Assembly: GCF_000716605.1 (NCBI RefSeq)
Contig: NZ_JNXE01000021.1
Span: forward strand, 100,864 to 164,863
Length of the DNA stretch: 64,000 nucleotides
Direction: 5' to 3'
From: Streptomyces sp. NRRL F-525
GTDB lineage: Bacteria; Actinomycetota; Actinomycetes; Streptomycetales; Streptomycetaceae
Shown piece after piece: positions 48,527 through 57,987 of the stretch (the stretch's first letter is position 1; each line of letters opens with the position of its first letter). The notes beneath the pieces were generated by a model, which saw only the letters and a program-made list of their open reading frames with translations, was not told where the DNA came from and made no database searches. Made by a program: the position numbers and the translations under genes.

Positions 48527-49785
48527 CGGGATTTCGCCAAAGGGTCGTCGCGCTCACCGTGCTGATCGCCACCGCCGTGGTCGCGATCCTGGTGGTGGTT
48601 TCGCACGTGCTGCTGAGCAGGGTGACGGATGCCGACGCGCATGATCTGGCCCGTACGCGCGCCGAGGCGGTCGCGGCGAACGTCGGCGTCAAGGGCGGCC
48701 GTGTCGTGCTCACGGAGAACGGCAGCGAGGCGCTGGACGAGGTCGCCTGGGTGTATGCCGATGGCCGTCTTGTCGACGGGGACGTGCCGCCGAGCCTGGT
48801 CGGGCGCGTCGAGGAGCTGGCGGACTCGGGGCGATCGCAGACCGCGACCGTCGGCGACTACCTCCTGTTCGCGCGGCCGGTTCCGACCGGCGGCCACCAC
48901 GTCATGGTGATCGTCCGGGTGGACCTCACGCCCTACGAGACGTCCGAGCAGCGCAGCCTGACGTTGTCGCTGATTCTTGGCGGCCTGACGATCCTCCTCG
49001 CCGGCGGTGTCGCGCACCTCGTGGTGCACCGCGCGCTGCGCGTCGTGCACGAGATGGCCGCCCTCGCCGACGACTGGGGCCATCACGAGCCCGGGCGCCG
49101 TTTCAACCTCGGAGCCCCCCGTGACGAGTTCGGGGAACTGGGACAGACCCTGGATCGCCTCCTGGAGCGGGTTGACAACGCGCTGGCGGACGAGCGCCGG
49201 CTCACCGACGAGATCGCCCACGAGCTGCGGACACCGCTCACGGTCCTGCGAGGCGAGGCGCAGCTGGCGCAGCTGTCCGGCGAGCAGGTGGTGCCGGAGG
49301 TGGTGCTGAGCGAGGTCGACCGCCTCAATGCGGCGATCACGACGCTCTTGCGCGCAGCGCGCGCACGGACGGACGAGGGGACCCGGTGTGATCTGCGCTC
49401 CGCCACGCGGCAGGCGATCGGCGGCCGCGCGGTCGAGGTCGCCTTCCCGGCGAAGGTCGAGGTGGCTTTGGCGCCCGACGTCGCTGTGTCGCTGCTGTCA
49501 CCCCTGCTGGAGAACAGCCTGCGGCATGCGAAGTCCCGTGTGTGGATCACCGCGCGCAGCCAGGGCGAGGCCATCGTGGTAGATGTCCTGGACGACGGCC
49601 CAGGGTTCGATCCCGCTGAGGTCGACCGGGTCTTCGAAGCGGGCGTGACCGGCGGCGGCGGGTACGGGCTGGGGCTGCCGGTGGTCCGGCGTATCGCTGC
49701 CTCGGCCGGTGTGGAGGTCCGGGCGATCGCGGACGGCCGCGGTCACGTCCAGGTGACACTCCCGGCCGCGAAGGCGGCGACGTAG
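48517..49785 (+). CDS. Sensor histidine kinase
   Basis: 422 residues. TM1 at 11-30, an external domain of about 110 residues with KGGRVVLTENGSEALDEVAW, TM2 near 150-170, HAMP, H-box TDEIAHELRTPLTVLRGEAQ, N-box LLSPLLENSLRHAK, G-boxes DDGPGFDPAE and GYGLGLPVVR. Overlaps the regulator gene; GTG 48523 is an alternative start giving a GTGA overlap. The next gene, 38 bases on, encodes a COG4705 membrane protein that is often paired with such systems. Confidence 0.9.
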   Translation: MAVTGFRQRVVALTVLIATAVVAILVVVSHVLLSRVTDADAHDLARTRAEAVAANVGVKGGRVVLTENGSEALDEVAWVYADGRLVDGDVPPSLVGRVEELADSGRSQTATVGDYLLFARPVPTGGHHVMVIVRVDLTPYETSEQRSLTLSLILGGLTILLAGGVAHLVVHRALRVVHEMAALADDWGHHEPGRRFNLGAPRDEFGELGQTLDRLLERVDNALADERRLTDEIAHELRTPLTVLRGEAQLAQLSGEQVVPEVVLSEVDRLNAAITTLLRAARARTDEGTRCDLRSATRQAIGGRAVEVAFPAKVEVALAPDVAVSLLSPLLENSLRHAKSRVWITARSQGEAIVVDVLDDGPGFDPAEVDRVFEAGVTGGGGYGLGLPVVRRIAASAGVEVRAIADGRGHVQVTLPAAKAAT

Positions 49786-49823
49786 TCAGGTTGCTTGCAG
49801 GTTCCCTCCGTAAGGCTCCCTGC

Positions 49824-51095
49824 ATGACAACGACAACGGAAGCACGCCCACGCAGCGGGCGCCTCATGCTCAACAAGGTCCCCGAGGTCACCGTCTGGTT
49901 CTGGGTGATCAAGATCCTGTGCACCACCGTGGGTGAGAGCTTCGCCGACTGGATCAACATGAAGCTGGGCGTCGGCCTGGTGAACACGGCCTGGATCTTC
50001 ACCGCGGTGTTCGTCGTGGTCCTGGCCGTCCAGATGCGGCTCAAGCGGTATGTGCCGTTCCCGTACTGGCTGACCGTGGTCGTTGTCAGTGTCACGGGCA
50101 CCCTGTACACCGACATCCTCACCGACCAGCTCAATGTGCCGCTGTGGATCAGCTCCGCCGTGTTCTCGGTTCTGCTCGCCGTGGTCTTCGGCGTGTGGTG
50201 GCTGCGGGAGCGCACCCTCTCGATCCACTCGGTCACGACGCTTCCGCGTGAGTCGTTCTACTGGCTCGCGGTTCTCGTCACCTTCGCGCTCGGCACCGCG
50301 ACCGGGGACTGGACCCTGGAGCTCACCGGCTGGAGCCCGGGCGCCTCGGTGATGCTGCCGCTCGGCCTCATCGCGGCGATCACGCTGCTGTGGAAGTTCG
50401 GCGCGAACCCGGTGCTGTCCTTCTGGCTCGCCTACATCCTGACCCGCCCGCTGGGCGCGAACATCGGCGACTGGCTCGCCTCCCCGAAGGTCGCTCAGCC
50501 TGGCGAGCCGACGGGTCTCGCGTTGGGCACCTTCACCACCAGCCTGATCTTCCTCGGCCTGATCCTGGCCACCGTGGCCTACCTGACGGTGACACGCTCG
50601 GACGTGACCGAGACCTACGAGGCCGCCCATGCCACCCACGCCACCGGCGACCTGCGAAAGGAGCGCGTCGGTCTGGCCGGCTTCGGACTGCTCGCCGTCG
50701 CCACCATGGGCCTGCTGATCTGGGCCCACAGCCAGCCGCACACCGGCCCGGCGCCGGAGGCCGACAACACCTCCGCCGTCCAGATGGCTCCCGGTCAGGC
50801 GGTGAAGAAGTTCCCGCCCGCCAAGGTCGCCGCGCTGAAGAACCTCGCCTCCACCTCGCTCAAGGACGCACGCTCGGGGAACGCGAAGGGAGCGCACGCG
50901 GCCGCCCAGTCGCTGCGTGACCTGTGGGACGCCGACCAGGCATCGCTGCAGCCGCTGGATGACACCGGCTGGACCTCCATCGACGCCCAGATGGACAAGG
51001 TGCTGGGGACCTTCGGCATCGACCACTCGAATCCGCCGATGCCGCCTGCGCAGCAGGAGAAGGAACTGAACGCCCTCCTGACGGACATGGGCTGA
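49824..51095 (+). CDS. COG4705/DUF347-type membrane protein
   Basis: 423 residues. It opens with LNKVPEVTVWFWVIKILCTT and GESFADWINMKLGVGL, a signature of this family, repeated in similar form later (ALGTATGDWTLELTGWSPGA, PLGANIGDWLASP). About eight TM segments, then a C-terminal cytoplasmic or external stretch of 110 residues with helices (KFPPAKVAALKNLASTSLKD). Proposed roles include metal or acid response; none is proven. It may be regulated by the upstream two-component system. Confidence 0.75.
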   Translation: MTTTTEARPRSGRLMLNKVPEVTVWFWVIKILCTTVGESFADWINMKLGVGLVNTAWIFTAVFVVVLAVQMRLKRYVPFPYWLTVVVVSVTGTLYTDILTDQLNVPLWISSAVFSVLLAVVFGVWWLRERTLSIHSVTTLPRESFYWLAVLVTFALGTATGDWTLELTGWSPGASVMLPLGLIAAITLLWKFGANPVLSFWLAYILTRPLGANIGDWLASPKVAQPGEPTGLALGTFTTSLIFLGLILATVAYLTVTRSDVTETYEAAHATHATGDLRKERVGLAGFGLLAVATMGLLIWAHSQPHTGPAPEADNTSAVQMAPGQAVKKFPPAKVAALKNLASTSLKDARSGNAKGAHAAAQSLRDLWDADQASLQPLDDTGWTSIDAQMDKVLGTFGIDHSNPPMPPAQQEKELNALLTDMG

Positions 51096-51360
51096 CAGAC
51101 CCCCTGGGCCCGGCGACGTGCCGAGTGTGCGGGGCCGCGCAGAGAACCGCGCCGCCTCGGCACCCGCCGCCGAGCTGTGGTCAGTGCAGGCGGCTGCCTG
51201 TGTCAGCCCGGGCATGTCCGCGGACTCACGTGGGCGGTCGAAGCCGGCGTCTCAACGGCTTCGGCCGCCCGCTGTTCCTCCAAGCTGATCGAGGACAAGG
51301 CGCTTCATGAAAGGCGGTGTCCGATCCGCGCGCCGTGCCGATGGTCAGCGCGCTGTCGGC
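51096..51360. other. Gap downstream of the COG4705 gene
   Basis: 265 bases with no gene that I can support. A few repeats of GCCGAGTGTGCGGGGCCGCG-like GC-rich sequence occur just after the COG4705 stop and may end transcription. Confidence 0.3.
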
Positions 51361-51966
51361 CTAACGCAGCTTCCGCCGCAGCCGGGTCAGGTACTGGTCC
51401 AGTGTGTTGTCACTGACCTGGGTATCCTCCGGTCAGCCCGCCGCGACCAGTTCGCGGCGCCGAACGACGCTCCCGCCCGCGGCCACGAGTGCGGCCAGCA
51501 GCCGGAACTCCGTGGGGGACAGGGCGACGGCCGTGCCGTGCACGGTGACGCGGTGGCCGACCGCGTCCAGAGTCAGGTCCCCGACCGCGATCGCCGCGGC
51601 CGGCGTAACCCGCTTCACCGACGCGCGCAGCCGGGCGGTGAGTTCGGCCAGACGGAAGGGCTTGGCCAGGTAGTCGTCACCGCCTGCCGAGAACCCCGAC
51701 AGCCGGTCCGCGAGCTGTTGCCGGGCGGTCAGGAAGATGGCCGGGGCCAGGAAGCCGTTGGTGCGCAGCGCCTGGCATACGTCCCGACCGTCCGCGTCGG
51801 GCAGCCCGATGTCCAGGACAACCGCCGCGATGTCGCCGGTGGCCAGCCGCAGGGCGGTGGCACCGTCGGCGGCGAGGACGGGCTCGAAGCCCTCCTCGTA
51901 CAGCCCACGGCGCAGCAAGTCCAGCAGCACGTGATCGTCCTCAACGACCAATATCTTGTGACGCAT
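51361..51966 (-). pseudogene. Truncated OmpR-family response regulator
   Basis: From ATG 51966 the receiver is intact: LVVEDDHVLLDLLRRGLYEE, acceptor Asp in VVLDIGLPDADGRD, Thr in FLTARQQ, Lys in LAKPFRLAEL. The winged helix begins SPTEFRLLAALVAAGGSVVR, RRELVAAG, then TGA at 51433 where its paralogue at 47873 has Trp (AAGWPHG). The same frame continues PEDTQVSDNTLDQYLTRLRR and ends at TAG. The recognition helix is therefore lost. It could still be made as a receiver without DNA binding. Confidence 0.7.
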
Positions 51967-52205
51967 GGTCTCCCTTAGGTGCTCCGGCCGGGCGGATCGT
52001 GTCCGAGATGAGTGATTCGGGCGGCCAGTGGGCCATGGCCGACGGACACGCCGCGAGGCGGCCGGCGACGAGTCGCAGCGGCATCGCTCCGGGTGGAGCG
52101 CGCCAGAGTCACCGTGGTGCCGTGCCCCAGGGGGAGCGCCCATCTGCTGACGGCGCCCCTTTCCCTTGGACCACCTGACGTAGGTGAACGGGCCAATACG
52201 GGTGA

Positions 52206-52219
52206 CTACAAGGGTGTAG
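52206..52219. promoter_or_regulatory. CTACA-N4-TGTAG site in a decayed region
   Basis: CTACAAGGGTGTAG matches the blaI-type core, with a further TGTAGAC at 52233-52239. Yet it lies within the possible capsid-like fragment and 240 bases before the truncated response regulator, so it may be chance or coding. Confidence 0.35.
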
Positions 52220-52246
52220 ACGTTCGTCGCACTGTAGACGATCGGC

Positions 52247-52461
52247 GAGTGGGAGGCGTTCCCGGGCTTGTGCGCCCTCACCTTCTCGGCGCGGAGGTTC
52301 TCGACCCCGGTGGCCAGCTCGCGGAGCTGGATCAGGTCATCGGTGGCGACGGTGCTACTGCGCGACATCGCGTCGAAGGCGTTGATCGCACCGTCAAGGA
52401 GGGCGTCCAGCTCTTCGTCGTTGAGGGCGGTGATGTCCTCGGGAAGCGAGAACTCTTCCAT
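52247..52461 (-). pseudogene. Possible phage capsid N-terminal fragment
   Basis: From ATG 52461 the reading MEEFSLPEDITALNDEELDA, LLDGAINAFDAMSRSSTVAT, DDLIQLRELATGVENLRAEK resembles the acidic helical leader of some actinophage capsid proteins (SALSDEEL..L...A...F). The frame continues without a stop into the truncated response regulator, which is probably fortuitous. Only a similarity by eye. Confidence 0.35.
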
Positions 52462-52845
52462 GGGGTCGGTATCCAAAAGATCGATCTTGGAGACCCGGCC
52501 CAAAACCAGCCGAAGGTTTCGCGCCCGACGGGAGGCGGTGCGAGGTCAGCCGTGACCTTCACACCCTCAGCATCGGAGACGCGGAAATCCTGCTGCGCCT
52601 TCTGCCGGACACGGTGGCCTGGCGCGCCGACTGCTGCAACACCGGATGGTGCTCCAGCAAGCACGAGCATGTTCCCGCAGAACGCCGATGGACTGTCGCC
52701 ATGCACGTCGATCGGGCCGCCGGACTCTCCGAGGGACTCCTCCACGAAGCCGATTCGCGGGGCCGCATGATCCAGGAGGTGATCTTGCGCGGGCTGGGAA
52801 TATCGGCCCGGACGGTTCGGCTGTGCCTGCGCGAAGGGCGGCGAG

Positions 52846-53070
52846 GTGCTTGCGGGACAGGCTGAACAGGACGCGCCGAAGCCCACGAAGGGCTTCGCCG
52901 GCTCCCTCCGCCAAAACCTCGTCGCCGTCACCGCTGGCCTCACCCTCCCCTGGAGCTCCGGCGGCGTAGAAGGCCACGTGAACCGGGTGAAAACACCCAA
53001 GAGAGCAATGTACGGCCGAGCTTCGTTCGAACTCCTCCGGGCCCGCATCCTCACTCAGCTTGAGGGGTAG
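52846..53070 (+). pseudogene. 3' fragment of an ISL3-family transposase
   Basis: Plus-strand reading QNLVAVTAGLTLPWSSGGVE, GHVNRVKTPKRAMYGRASFE, LLRARIL is the C-terminal end of ISL3 transposases (L.LP.SSG..EGHVNR.K..KR.M.GRA.F.LLR.R.L). The upstream 52504-52845 has coding-like frames on both strands that I cannot assign. Confidence 0.65.
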
Positions 53071-53133
53071 ACACGAAGCGCATGTCACCTGCCTGACCGC
53101 AGGCGCGGTGCACAAGCGCAACGGGGGTGGAGG

Positions 53134-53846
53134 ATGCGGCGCGTGGTCAATCTGCGAACCGTTGAGCAGAAGTTACTGCTACTCGCTCTCTTGTTCGTTA
53201 CTGGCGGGTCGATCGTCGCAAACCTCTTTGCATGGGACGTGAAGTGGCAGATACCGCTCATCTACGCGGTCCTCTATGTTCTGCTATCGATCGCTGTTGA
53301 GATCCGCGATCGGCAGGCACCTTCGGTGTCCACGCACTACCGCACCAGCGACGAGTTCTTCTTGTCGTTCGCACGTCTCGTGCGCACGGCTGAGCGCCAT
53401 ATCTACACAAGCTACGTGCGCAATACACCGCCGCCGAGCTTCCAATCCCCGGCGGCGCAGCAGTACTTCAGGACCGCGGCCGATTGGACACGGCGTAACC
53501 CCGGCGCGTCGTTCCACCGCATCATCGGTGTACCGGCCCAGGAGCCCGGCATGAGTGCCATGCGCCTGTGGCTACGAGAGCACTATGAAGAGATGCACGG
53601 CCTGGCCAACTATCACGCCCGCGTGGTGACGACCAACAGCGGCGTCGACGCGGTGAATATGGCGATCATCGACGACGCAGCGGTTCTGCTGTTGCTAACC
53701 GCGGACGGATCGTTCATGAGCGGACCAGCCTGGAGACGGCTGAAGCCGTCAATTCCTTCAGGGACTACTACAGGTCCTGGTGGAACTCAGGAGAGCCGCT
53801 GGAAAACTACGCGCAGCGAACCGGCCTCATGGCCTCCAACGACTGA
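53134..53846 (+). pseudogene. Frameshifted two-TM protein with PLD-like C-terminus
   Basis: From ATG 53134: two TM segments (LLLLALLFVTGGSIVANLF, IPLIYAVLYVLLSIAVEI), then a soluble part with STHYRTSDEFFLSFARLV, RRNPGASFHRIIGVPAQEPG, VNMAIIDDAAVLLLLTADGS. Near 53730 the frame shifts: the original continuation LETAEAVNSFRDYYRSWWNS, GEPLENYAQRTGLMASND ends at 53846 in another frame. Its length of about 237 residues and the DDAAVLLL / sFRDYY.SWW order resemble bacterial proteins with a phospholipase D-like fold, without the HKD motif. One base lost or a read error. Confidence 0.55.
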
Positions 53847-54074
53847 GCTTCACGGAACTGCGGACAGAGCCACTTTTCAGCCGTCGCCGACGACGTCTGT
53901 CGTCGACTGGCTGTTCTGCCGTGGACGAGGGGTACCGGGTGGCTGGGGCAGATCTGCGCTGTGTGCGGGGCGGAGGGTGCGGCCGGAGGGAGGCGGGCGA
54001 GGCGGGCGTCTATTGCAGGCATAGTCTGGATGTCTTCGGCGAGGGATCTGCAGCGCCTACAGGGGGAAGAACAG

Positions 54075-54824
54075 GTGGAGCGCACCATCGGTGTCGATCT
54101 GGCGGTGGGGGCGCGGTCCACAGCGACTGCGGAGATCCGCTGGAGCCCGGACGGGGCAGAAGCGATGACTCCGACGGTCGGGTGCGGGGACGAGGATCTG
54201 CTGGAGCTGTTTTCAGGTCTCGTGCCGGGCGAGCGCGCGGGGGTTGACTGCCCGTTTGGCTGGCCGGCGGCGTTTGTCGAAGCCGTGGCGGCGCACGCGG
54301 GTCACCAGCCGTGGCCGGGGCGGACGGGTCGGGCAGAGCACTACGCCCGGCTGCGGCTGCGGACGACTGACCGGGTCGCGGATGCGGTGGTCCGGCCCCT
54401 GGTCGGGCGCGTTCCGCTCTCCGTGTCGATGGACAAACTGGGGGCGACCGCAGCGCGCTGGGCCTACCTCGCCGACCAACTTGCCCTTGGAGGCCGCCCC
54501 GTTGACCGGACCGGCGCAGGACCGGTGGTAGAGGTGTATCCGGCCGGCGCCCGGGCCGTATGGCGCCTGGGGGGTACGCGCTCCACAGAGGCACTGCTCG
54601 AGGCAGCGCCATGGCTGCGGTTCGAACCCGGTGCCCGGCAGGTATACGAGAAGAACAAACACGCCTTCGATGCGCTGATCGCCGCCCTTGTGGCCCGGGC
54701 CGCAGCCCTGGGTCTGACCTCTGGGCCCCAGGGCGAACGTGAGGACCGGGCCGCCGCCGTGGAGGGTTGGATGCACCTTCCCGTACCCGACAGCTTGATC
54801 AGGCTCGACCCATCAGCCCCCTGA
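54075..54824 (+). CDS. DUF429-family protein (predicted nuclease fold)
   Basis: 249 residues. GTG 54075 with GGGGGAAG upstream is favoured over a longer ATG reading. It begins RTIGVDLAVGARSTATAEIR (an RNase H-like GIDLA/ strand), continues VDCPFGWPAAFVEAVAAHAG, RLRLRTTDRVADAVV, VVEVYPAGARAVW and NKHAFDALIAALVARAA, the conserved acidic/His positions of DUF429. Activity not known. Stands alone beside a convergent DsbA-like gene. Confidence 0.75.
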   Translation: MERTIGVDLAVGARSTATAEIRWSPDGAEAMTPTVGCGDEDLLELFSGLVPGERAGVDCPFGWPAAFVEAVAAHAGHQPWPGRTGRAEHYARLRLRTTDRVADAVVRPLVGRVPLSVSMDKLGATAARWAYLADQLALGGRPVDRTGAGPVVEVYPAGARAVWRLGGTRSTEALLEAAPWLRFEPGARQVYEKNKHAFDALIAALVARAAALGLTSGPQGEREDRAAAVEGWMHLPVPDSLIRLDPSAP

Positions 54825-55017
54825 TCACCTGCTCTTGATGTCCTATCTCGTTCGCCCTTGCCGGCGAGCAGCGGCAGCACGCGGAGACCCCTCACCATCG
54901 AACAGGCTCCCAAGGAGGTCGGCGTCGCCACCGCGACTCAAGACAGCCCCCCTCATGGCAGCCGGTCTATCGCCTTGCCTGCTCGGTCGGAACCCGAAGG
55001 CTCCGGCAGATCGCCCC

Positions 55018-55773
55018 TCACGTCGCTGCGTCGATCACCTTTGCGAGGTACTGGTCGAAGAGGTCTGCCTTGTAGAGGAGTCCGCTGTATTTGACGGGGA
55101 TCCGGTATCCGTTGACTTCGGCGGTGGGTGTGCCGGGTCCGGCGTGCCCGTTGTAGTGCCCGGCGGCGGCGAATACTTTTTCGGCGGAGTCGACGAAGGC
55201 CTGGTACTTCATGGACTTCACGGCGCTGTCGAAGGAGGGGTTCCGCAGCCCTTTCACCTTGCTGGCCAGTTGCAGCAGGCGCGCGGTGGTGAAGCCGTCC
55301 ACCTCTTCGGAGGGCTGGTTCTGGTAGAGGACGGTGTGGTACTCGGCGAACTTCCCGCTCGCCAGTGCCGCGCGCAGGGCGTTGACCGCCTTCTTCGACC
55401 CGTTTCCGCCCAGCCGCGGGTCCAGGAATGATGCCATCGTGTACTCGACCTTGACCTTGTGCCGCAGGACCCATTTGGTCAGGACCGGGCCGCCGCCCGT
55501 GGTCTCGAATTCCCCGCAGTACGGGCAGCGCGGGTCTTCGTAGAGGTGCACGGTCACCCGCGCCTGGGGGTCGCCCACCAGAATGCCGGTGCCGTCCGAT
55601 TCCACCTGCTCGGGCACGTCGCCCAGCCCGGGGTAGTCGGCCTTGGCCGCCGTTGGTTGCCCGCTGTCGGGCGCGGCGACCGGGTGCCGGGACCCGCAGC
55701 TCACCAGTGCCGCACCGAGTATGCCTGTCAGTACGGCTGCTGTCAGCCGTCTACTTCCGCGATTCAACCGCAT
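55018..55773 (-). CDS. DsbA-family lipoprotein
   Basis: 251 residues. Lipobox AALVSC with Cys26, then a thioredoxin fold with the redox motif CPYC at 83-86 (EDPRCPYCGEFE) and cis-Pro segment GTPTAEVNG near residue 222. The overall match is to Thioredoxin_4 proteins (VKVEYTMASFLDPRLGGNGS, FAEYHTVLYQNQP). It should exchange disulfides on exported proteins at the membrane surface. Single gene. Confidence 0.88.
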   Translation of the reverse strand: MRLNRGSRRLTAAVLTGILGAALVSCGSRHPVAAPDSGQPTAAKADYPGLGDVPEQVESDGTGILVGDPQARVTVHLYEDPRCPYCGEFETTGGGPVLTKWVLRHKVKVEYTMASFLDPRLGGNGSKKAVNALRAALASGKFAEYHTVLYQNQPSEEVDGFTTARLLQLASKVKGLRNPSFDSAVKSMKYQAFVDSAEKVFAAAGHYNGHAGPGTPTAEVNGYRIPVKYSGLLYKADLFDQYLAKVIDAAT

Positions 55774-56339
55774 GATGCCCCCCCTGTGGTCTTGGAGTGG
55801 GAGGGTAGGCCATCCGCTATGGGACTGAGACTGCGGGGTTCGGTTCTGCCGTCCCGCTCCACTGGTGCCTGCGGATGCCGGCCTGTTCCGGTGGCCGGCA
55901 GCAGTTCGACGGCGCCGGGAGAGCTGACGACGGTCGAGCGGGAAGAGGGCCGGCCCGGCGCGCGGGTCCCCTCCTGCTGTGGCCGCCGCCGGTGCTTACT
56001 GCGGCTGTTGGGTTCCGAGGTGGCGTACGGCCGGGTGTGTTCTGTCAGCCGCATGATCACTGTGGTGCGTCCGCGGTCGGCGAGTTCGCGCTGTGCCTCG
56101 CGCATGTTGAGGATCTTGTCCATGGTGTGGGTCTCGGTGCAGGGGCCGAGGTCGACCTCCGCGTCGAGCAGGGCCTGCTCCACGCCGCCTACGCGTCCTG
56201 GTGCAGCACCGGCGAGGGCCCGTACCCGAGCTTTCACGACTGGCGTCCGGCAGGAAGTCGGCCTCGCGTCACCCGCCGAGGTGATCAAATCGAACGGCCG
56301 CAAGTACTACCCCAACCTCGCCCTGCTGGATGCCCCGTC
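55774..56339. other. 566-base stretch without an assigned gene
   Basis: Frames of coding-like composition exist on both strands, for example ETHTMDKILNMREAQRELAD on minus near 56110 and SPAEVIKSNGRKYYPNLALL on plus near 56290, but I do not recognise a family. Probably the remains of one or two genes. Confidence 0.3.
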
Positions 56340-56612
56340 ATGACCCAACTCCCGTGCTACTGCGGCGAACTGTCGCACATCGGTCAGGCCACCAGGGGCG
56401 CGGCAGTGCCTACCCACCCGCATCCGCCCGACTTGCCATGGGGTCGCAGGGCCACATCCGGCAGCGGGCGGCTCACTACACCACAAGGCGGGCCCTCATC
56501 AGGCCCCGCAGACGAAGGAGGGGCTACGGCCGTGACATCACTACTGACCGAGGGCGATCTCACCCACGAAGAACACGTCGTGTGGCTGGAAGACCCCGAA
56601 CACCTCGACTAG
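56340..56612 (+). CDS. Hypothetical, 90 residues
   Basis: From ATG 56340: MTQLPCYCGELSHIGQATRG, with an ending TEGDLTHEEHVVWLEDPEHL. No domain, RBS or neighbour supports it; the acidic end looks like part of a real protein. May be a fragment. Confidence 0.25.
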   Translation: MTQLPCYCGELSHIGQATRGAAVPTHPHPPDLPWGRRATSGSGRLTTPQGGPSSGPADEGGATAVTSLLTEGDLTHEEHVVWLEDPEHLD

Positions 56613-56649
56613 GTCCGCCAGGCCCTCGGCAAGACAGGGCGCCGCAACA

Positions 56650-56800
56650 CCAACCCCCTCTCTACGCGCGCGATGGCCGGATGGTCGGGTACGCCCTCCT
56701 CGACGACCAGGCCGCAGGTGTCGACGACGATGTGGCGCTTGCGGGCGTTGATATTCTTCGCGGCGTCGTAGCCGAGGCTGGCTTTGCCGACCGTCTCTCA
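56650..56800 (-). pseudogene. Internal fragment of an IS5-family transposase
   Basis: Minus-strand reading ETVGKASLGYDAAKNINARK, RHIVVDTCGLVVEEG corresponds to the segment (SRGYDAGKK.NGRKRH..VDT.GL) around the first DDE residues of an IS5 subgroup. Both ends are missing. Confidence 0.6.
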
Positions 56801-56809
56801 GCTCCGTTG

Positions 56810-56950
56810 CCACCAGCGTCGGTGAGTTCTCCGGGCGGCGCGTTCGACAGGGCTCACAGTTTGCCAGTAGGTGAGGTTCTCGCGGCTGCTGAGGGTTTGA
56901 GGGTGGTCGGGTCCCAGTACTCGCTCGTAGTCTTGAACGAGTTGGGCGAA
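56810..56950 (-). pseudogene. Fragment of a TPR (NB-ARC-TPR type) protein
   Basis: Minus-strand reading FAQLVQDYERVLGPDHPQTL, SSRENLTYW is one kinesin-light-chain-like tetratricopeptide repeat, with the typical RVLGPDHPxTL.SR.NLA.A core. Only a single repeat is left, and an IS5 fragment adjoins it. Confidence 0.6.
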
Positions 56951-56959
56951 TGAAGCGCT

Positions 56960-57372
56960 GAGTCACAAGACCTGAAACGGTGACCTGCGAAGTCCGGGAC
57001 TAGTTCAGAGAAGTCACCAAACCAAGCTGATGGCACCTGACCAGATAGTTCGGGGCATGGCACGACCTCCGTGACTACCCCGAGCACGATCAGCCTATGA
57101 GTCCTCTGGACCTGTGGCATCTGGGCACGCAGGTCGTCGCCCACTGTTGGGTCGTACTGCTGCCTGAGCTGATCACAAGCACAGGGCGCAGCCTCCGGGA
57201 TGGCGGCCGTCGTTCAGCCAGCGTGCGTCTGGTCCATGTGCAGTTCCGAGGAAGTCGGGAAGTTGTTCCAGTTGGCGGCCCCGATCGCGGCCGCCGGGGC
57301 AACCGCTGACCGCGCCGGATCGTCCTCCGTGTGTGTCCCACACAAATTCCGACCCGTCCCCGGCTACGCCTA
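56960..57372. other. Gap of about 410 bases
   Basis: Short frames on both strands (for example MSPLDLWHLGTQVVAHCWVV on plus at 57097) have no recognised relatives or RBS. Nothing else seen. Confidence 0.3.
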
Positions 57373-57433
57373 CTGATCTTTTCGGGCTGTTGTCGGGTAC
57401 TGATCCCCGCGGTAGGCCGGTGGTTGCGGTACG
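57373..57433. repeat. Solo IS630 end, inverted copy of 59761-59823
   Basis: The stretch starts CTGATCTTTTCGGGCTGTTG and runs through GGTAGGCCGGTGGT to GCGGTACG. Reversed, it matches the right end of the IS630 element at 58669-59823 with few changes. TA precedes it. It marks an older copy, or half of one, in the opposite orientation, 2.4 kb away. Confidence 0.75.
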
Positions 57434-57768
57434 AGCATGAGTACGTCACGCTCGGCGTAGGCGGCGGCGATGCGCCGGGTCCGGGCCGATGCGTTGACCT
57501 CGACGTGCGCGCCTCGGAAGGGGTGCGTGAGGACTTCGTGCGCCACGTCCTCCGCCGCGTGCGGCGGGCGGACTGACAGGACGAAGTCGCTTGCGGCCAG
57601 GGCGGATTCGAGGGGCCCGGCGGCCTCCAGGTCTGCCTCCTGGGCCCGTTGGAGGCTGGCGTGGCCGCGGCCGGTGGGGACGTACAACGCCCGGGCTCCC
57701 TAACGGGGCGCCTGGCCGCCGACTTTCGCGCCCGTGGCGCCGGGATGCAGAAGCGCCAACGTGGTCAT
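57434..57768 (-). pseudogene. NAD(P)-dependent oxidoreductase (6PGDH-like) fragment
   Basis: From ATG 57768: MTTLALLHPGATGAKVGGQA, PR, TAG, GARALYVPTGRGHASLQRAQ, ALAASDFVLSVRPPHAAEDV. The Rossmann start and the SD.VLSVCPP motif match 6-phosphogluconate/hydroxyisobutyrate dehydrogenase relatives. A nonsense codon falls at residue 23, and the gene is cut at 57433 by the IS630 end. Non-functional. Confidence 0.65.
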
Positions 57769-57987
57769 GGGCCTCACGTTAGGCCGGGGCCGTCACCGGG
57801 CCCGGCGCGCGGTGCCGCCAACCAAGCCCGGGCCATGACTTCCCCTCCGTCGGTCCTGTCCTACTGAAACATTCAACAAAGGGATCTTCGCGACCGGCAA
57901 AGGTTCTACCCGCATAGATGATCCCGGTGCTGTCATGCTCACGACCGCCCGGAATTCCTGCCGGGCACCGCTCCGGGAGATCCCCCC

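Noticed and set aside
52504..52845. Possible gene upstream of the ISL3 fragment
   Set aside because: Both strands give coding-like translations (for example GDAEILLRLLPDTVAWRAD on plus) but none matches a known family or has an RBS.
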